From Oscillospiraceae bacterium (lineage in GTDB: Bacteria; Bacillota; Clostridia; Oscillospirales; Oscillospiraceae), in contig WRMX01000012.1 in the NCBI GenBank assembly GCA_009776905.1, positions 1,894 through 27,289 of the forward strand: a DNA stretch of 25,396 nt. The letters run 5' to 3'. The first letter of the stretch is position 1. Each line of letters opens with the position of its first letter. Positions 22,847-25,396 of the stretch are shown here, one piece after another. The position numbers and the translations under genes were made by a program. The notes under the pieces were generated by a model, which worked only from the letters and a program-made list of their open reading frames with translations, was not told the origin of the DNA and made no database searches.

Positions 22847-23530
22847 ATGCCTCAGATAACATGCCAAGACCTTACCCTCGGCTATGAGGGAAAACCTATC
22901 GTTACAAACCTGACGTTCGAAGTGAACGCCGGCGACTACCTGTGCATCATCGGCGAGAACGGCTCCGGGAAAAGCACGCTCGTCAAGGCTATGCTAAACC
23001 TGATCTCGCCGCTGTCCGGGCAAATAATAACAGGAGATGGCTTAACCCCAAACGACATAGGCTACCTCCCACAGCAAAAGGACATACAAAGAGACTTCCC
23101 CGCGACGGTCAGGGAGGTCGTCCGCTCCGGCTGCCTGGGCCGCAGCGGCATGCGGCCGTTTTATGCCAAGGAGGAAAAGCAGCTTGCGGAAAACGCCATG
23201 GAAAAACTTGGCATTTCCAAGATTGCAAAAAGCTGTTATCGCGAACTCTCCGGAGGCCAGCAACAGCGCGTCATGCTGGCAAGAGCGCTATGCGCCGCGC
23301 GCAAGCTGCTCCTTTTAGACGAGCCCGCAGCAGGGCTAGACCCAAAGGCTGCCGCCGATCTATATAACATCATTGATGCGCTCAACGCCGGCAGCACCAC
23401 GATAATCATGGTCTCGCACGATGTCGAAGCGGCAAAGAGCCGCGCATCACATATTCTCGACTTGGGAAGCCAGGTTTCCGGAGGCCAAAGCTCCTTAAAG
23501 CCGGAATTCTATAAAACCGGAGCTCCTTAA
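22847..23530 (+). CDS. ZnuC-like metal ABC transporter ATP-binding protein
   Basis: A 227-residue ABC ATPase with Walker A GENGSGKST (36-44), a Q-loop in GYLPQQKDIQRDFPATVREV, signature LSGGQQQRVMLARAL, Walker B LLLLDEPAAGLD and the H-loop in MVSHDVEA. YLPQQ followed by DFPATVREVV is typical of the zinc/manganese (ZnuC/MntB) group. The ATG at 22847 has GGGAGGA four to five bases upstream. The regulator gene lies directly upstream in the same direction. Oddly, neither a permease nor a substrate-binding protein gene is next to it: the following gene is convergent, 17 nt away. The ATPase may serve a transporter encoded elsewhere. Confidence 0.88.
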   Translation: MPQITCQDLTLGYEGKPIVTNLTFEVNAGDYLCIIGENGSGKSTLVKAMLNLISPLSGQIITGDGLTPNDIGYLPQQKDIQRDFPATVREVVRSGCLGRSGMRPFYAKEEKQLAENAMEKLGISKIAKSCYRELSGGQQQRVMLARALCAARKLLLLDEPAAGLDPKAAADLYNIIDALNAGSTTIIMVSHDVEAAKSRASHILDLGSQVSGGQSSLKPEFYKTGAP

Positions 23531-23547
23531 AACCCGGACTCCATCAA

Positions 23548-24810
23548 TCATTGATAGTCTGCGTTTGAAATCATCAGCTTGATTCTATTCTCCTGGTTAA
23601 TCTTTGTAGCTCCCGGGTCATAATCTATCGCAACGATGTTGGAATCCGGATAATCGTCCTTCAGCCTGCGAATCATGCCCTTCCCGACAACATGGTTTGG
23701 CAAGCACCCGAACGGCTGCGTGCAGACGATGTTCTTAGCGCCGGTATGTATGAGTTCGAGCATTTCCGCTGTCAGCAACCATCCTTCTCCCATCTTGTTT
23801 CCGTATCCAAGGTATCCTTTAATCAATTTTTGAAGATCGGAGAACGAGCCCATCGGGCGGAACTTCGGCTGCGTTTTCACAGCGTCAATCATCACGCGCT
23901 GCATGCCTTCTATATACCGCTGGAAGACTCGCGCCACCATTTTTTTCAACCGATTGCCTCGATATAGGTCTACATCGACGGCGCGGTTGTTTATTTTGAA
24001 TATCATAAAGTCAGTCAGCCCCGGAACGACAGGCTCACAGCCCTCATCGAGCAAGAATCTCTCCAGTCCGTTGTTGCCCAGAGGGGCATATTTGATATAT
24101 ATTTCCCCGACGATTCCAACGCGCGGCTTCCCGCGCTTCTCGGACAGAGCTATCTGCGCGAAGCTCGCGGCAATTTGCTCCATATATTGCCGCATCTCGC
24201 TTTTTTTAAGCCCCTTGCCTTTGTCGAACAATGTCGTGATCTCGTCGGTATGGCGAGTGATGAGTTCCTCTGCCGCCCCTTGTTCGATTTCATAAGGCTT
24301 GCACTGGTTGGAAAGCCAGACAATCAAATCGCCATATAACATGCTGGCCACCAAGCGGCGGATTACAGGCACGGACAGGCCAAAGCCGGGGTTTTTCTCC
24401 AACCCGGATAGATTGACGGACACGACCGGGATATATGGTATCCCGGCTTTTTCCAACGCTTTTCGGAGCAGATGGATATAATTTGATGCTCGGCAGCCTC
24501 CGCCGGTTTGCGATATGAGAAGGCCGATTTTATGCTTGTCATATTTTCCGCTGTTTATCGCTTCGAGCAGCTGCCCGATGACGAGCAGCGCGGGATAACA
24601 GGTGTCGTTGTGGACATACTTCAATCCTGTTTCCACGATGCCCCTATGGTTCGTCGTCAGCATGTCGATCGTGTATCCATATAATTCGAAGATCTTTTTC
24701 ATCATAGTAAACGTAACCGGCAGCATTTGCGGCATCAATAACGTATACTCGCGCTTCATCTCTTTTGTGAAAAGAAGCCGCCCTGATTTATCATGGATTA
24801 ATTTAGCTAT
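23548..24810 (-). CDS. 2-hydroxyacyl-CoA dehydratase-like protein (HgdB/DUF2229 type)
   Basis: A protein of about 420 residues like the C-terminal part of the large acyl-CoA dehydratase activase-related proteins of Clostridia and their stand-alone forms. Conserved stretches are YTLLMPQMLPVTF at the N-terminus, VHNDTCYPALLVIGQLLEA, LLISQTGGGCRASNY, VGIVGEIYIKY and CTQPFGCLPNHVVGKG; the cysteines are candidate iron-sulfur ligands. The start is a problem. AAGGAG (24825-24820) is nine bases before an ATA codon at 24810, and no ATG, GTG or TTG is suitably placed; the next in-frame ATG is at 24759, while longer TTG starts lie in a palindromic repeat and in pyrE. I give the ATA position. The biological substrate is unknown; the gene follows pyrE by a short repeat-filled gap. 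Confidence 0.78.
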   Translation of the reverse strand: MAKLIHDKSGRLLFTKEMKREYTLLMPQMLPVTFTMMKKIFELYGYTIDMLTTNHRGIVETGLKYVHNDTCYPALLVIGQLLEAINSGKYDKHKIGLLISQTGGGCRASNYIHLLRKALEKAGIPYIPVVSVNLSGLEKNPGFGLSVPVIRRLVASMLYGDLIVWLSNQCKPYEIEQGAAEELITRHTDEITTLFDKGKGLKKSEMRQYMEQIAASFAQIALSEKRGKPRVGIVGEIYIKYAPLGNNGLERFLLDEGCEPVVPGLTDFMIFKINNRAVDVDLYRGNRLKKMVARVFQRYIEGMQRVMIDAVKTQPKFRPMGSFSDLQKLIKGYLGYGNKMGEGWLLTAEMLELIHTGAKNIVCTQPFGCLPNHVVGKGMIRRLKDDYPDSNIVAIDYDPGATKINQENRIKLMISNADYQ

Positions 24811-24830
24811 TTCTCTGCGCTCCTTACGTG

Positions 24831-24899
24831 ACGTGAGGGTTCCACCCCCATAACCCGGACGCCTCGCGCTACGGCTCAATTCGCTCTCGGGCAAAGCAC
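24831..24899 (-). repeat. palindromic leader repeat, extended copy, upstream of the dehydratase-like gene
   Basis: On the minus strand this copy matches 15706-15760 over about 54 nt with few differences (shared AGCCG, AGCGCG, GGCGTCCGGGTT, TGGGGGTGGAACCC), and also shares GCTTTGCCCGA with 15666-15676. It fills nearly all of the gap between the pyrE stop and the AAGGAG of the next gene. Confidence 0.85.
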
Positions 24900-24910
24900 T
24901 TATCGTGGCG

Positions 24911-25396
24911 TCAGTTGGCGACGCCGTACTGCGCAAGGTAGCTTTCTATTTTTGCAGCACGTTCATCTCCGTTTGGCAATGAAGAGACAATATCTCTCGC
25001 GTTGATGATCGAATAAACATGGATGCCATATTCATTCGTCAACTCATCCAGCGTCGATGATTCGCCGCTCCCGCGCTCCATCCTGTCTACAGAGACAAAA
25101 AGCGCGGCCACTGTGATGTTTGCGACCGTCTTCAATAGCTGCAGGCTCTCGCGCACGGCAGTTCCTGCTGTCACGACATCTTCGATTATTGCGATTCTGT
25201 CTCCGTCTTTTGGTGTATATCCTATGAGCGAGCCTCCCTCGCCGTGGTCCTTTGCTTCTTTTCGGTTGAAGAAAAATGGTATGTCGATGTTGTGGTTTCG
25301 ATATAATGAGCTTGCTGCTGCGGCTGCCAGCGTTATGCCTTTATATGCCGGGCCGTATAGGGCATCGAGCTTTTCCCCGCTTTTTGCTATGCAGTC
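24911..25396 (-). CDS. pyrE: orotate phosphoribosyltransferase (N-terminus outside window)
   Basis: PyrE makes orotidine 5'-monophosphate from orotate and PRPP in pyrimidine synthesis. The last 161 residues are in the window, with the frame open to the right edge. Family features are LYGPAYKGITLAAAAA, FFFNRKEAKDHGEGGSLIGY (the flexible catalytic loop with its lysines and KDHGEGG) and the PRPP-binding RIAIIEDVVTAGTAVRES. The C-terminus, with ERAAKIESYLAQYGVAN, is normal. It is followed on the same strand by the dehydratase-like gene after a gap occupied by a palindromic repeat. Other pyrimidine genes may lie beyond the right edge. Confidence 0.95.
   Translation of the reverse strand, partial: DCIAKSGEKLDALYGPAYKGITLAAAAASSLYRNHNIDIPFFFNRKEAKDHGEGGSLIGYTPKDGDRIAIIEDVVTAGTAVRESLQLLKTVANITVAALFVSVDRMERGSGESSTLDELTNEYGIHVYSIINARDIVSSLPNGDERAAKIESYLAQYGVAN

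Noticed and set aside
22728..22859. ORF of 15-residue repeats (MPHDPRLLPRPSQWM twice) across the tandem duplication
   Set aside because: Any tandem repeat whose period is a multiple of three stays open in a stop-free frame; it overlaps the start of the ATPase gene and has no ribosome binding site.

Overview
The window looks like chromosomal DNA from an anaerobic, endospore-forming-type Firmicute of class Clostridia, by eye with moderate-to-fairly-high GC. The reasons are the gene families (NusG domain II protein followed by a Gx-family/heptaprenyl diphosphate synthase component I protein, stand-alone 2-hydroxyacyl-CoA dehydratase-like protein, large U32 protein ahead of mreCD), strong GGAGG ribosome binding sites, and tightly packed, often overlapping genes. 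No phage, transposase, CRISPR, rRNA or tRNA was seen. Species cannot be named.

Layout. (1) 1-5673, minus strand: a molybdenum cofactor operon in the order moeA, moaA, moaC, a MOSC protein, a MoaB/MogA-like molybdopterin-binding protein with a four-cysteine tail, and a MATE transporter that runs off the left edge and starts 3 nt after the previous stop. A consensus-like promoter lies at 5731-5759. (2) 5854-11621, plus strand: a large U32 protein, a 30-codon ORF bridging it to mreC, then mreC, mreD and a class B penicillin-binding protein (cell elongation). (3) 11622-15500: uvrA, a NusG domain II protein and a Gx-family membrane protein. (4) 15797-18635: mnmG and a dus-family tRNA-dihydrouridine synthase. 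(5) 18890-20660: an ECF sigma factor and its membrane anti-sigma factor. (6) 20657-22186, minus: xylulokinase, whose stop overlaps that of the anti-sigma gene. (7) 22310-23530, plus: a Fur-family (Zur-like) regulator and a ZnuC-like ATPase, separated by a perfect 45-bp tandem duplication. (8) 23548-25396, minus: pyrE (5' end outside the window), then a 2-hydroxyacyl-CoA dehydratase-like protein.

The most striking non-gene signal is a family of palindromic repeats (seven copies at five loci) in which every copy has the same orientation relative to the gene downstream. Two copies form the 3' end of larger, modular, hairpin-rich elements (15492-15760 and 18691-18877) that share a covarying stem, a conserved loop and a second hairpin. 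These look like transcribed 5'-leader structures or a miniature mobile element that prefers leaders. A second notable site is the duplicated Cys/His-rich mini-ORF (MTRDCCHDHHSG) between the Fur-family gene and the metal transporter ATPase, with a 15-nt perfect operator-like palindrome on the regulator promoter.
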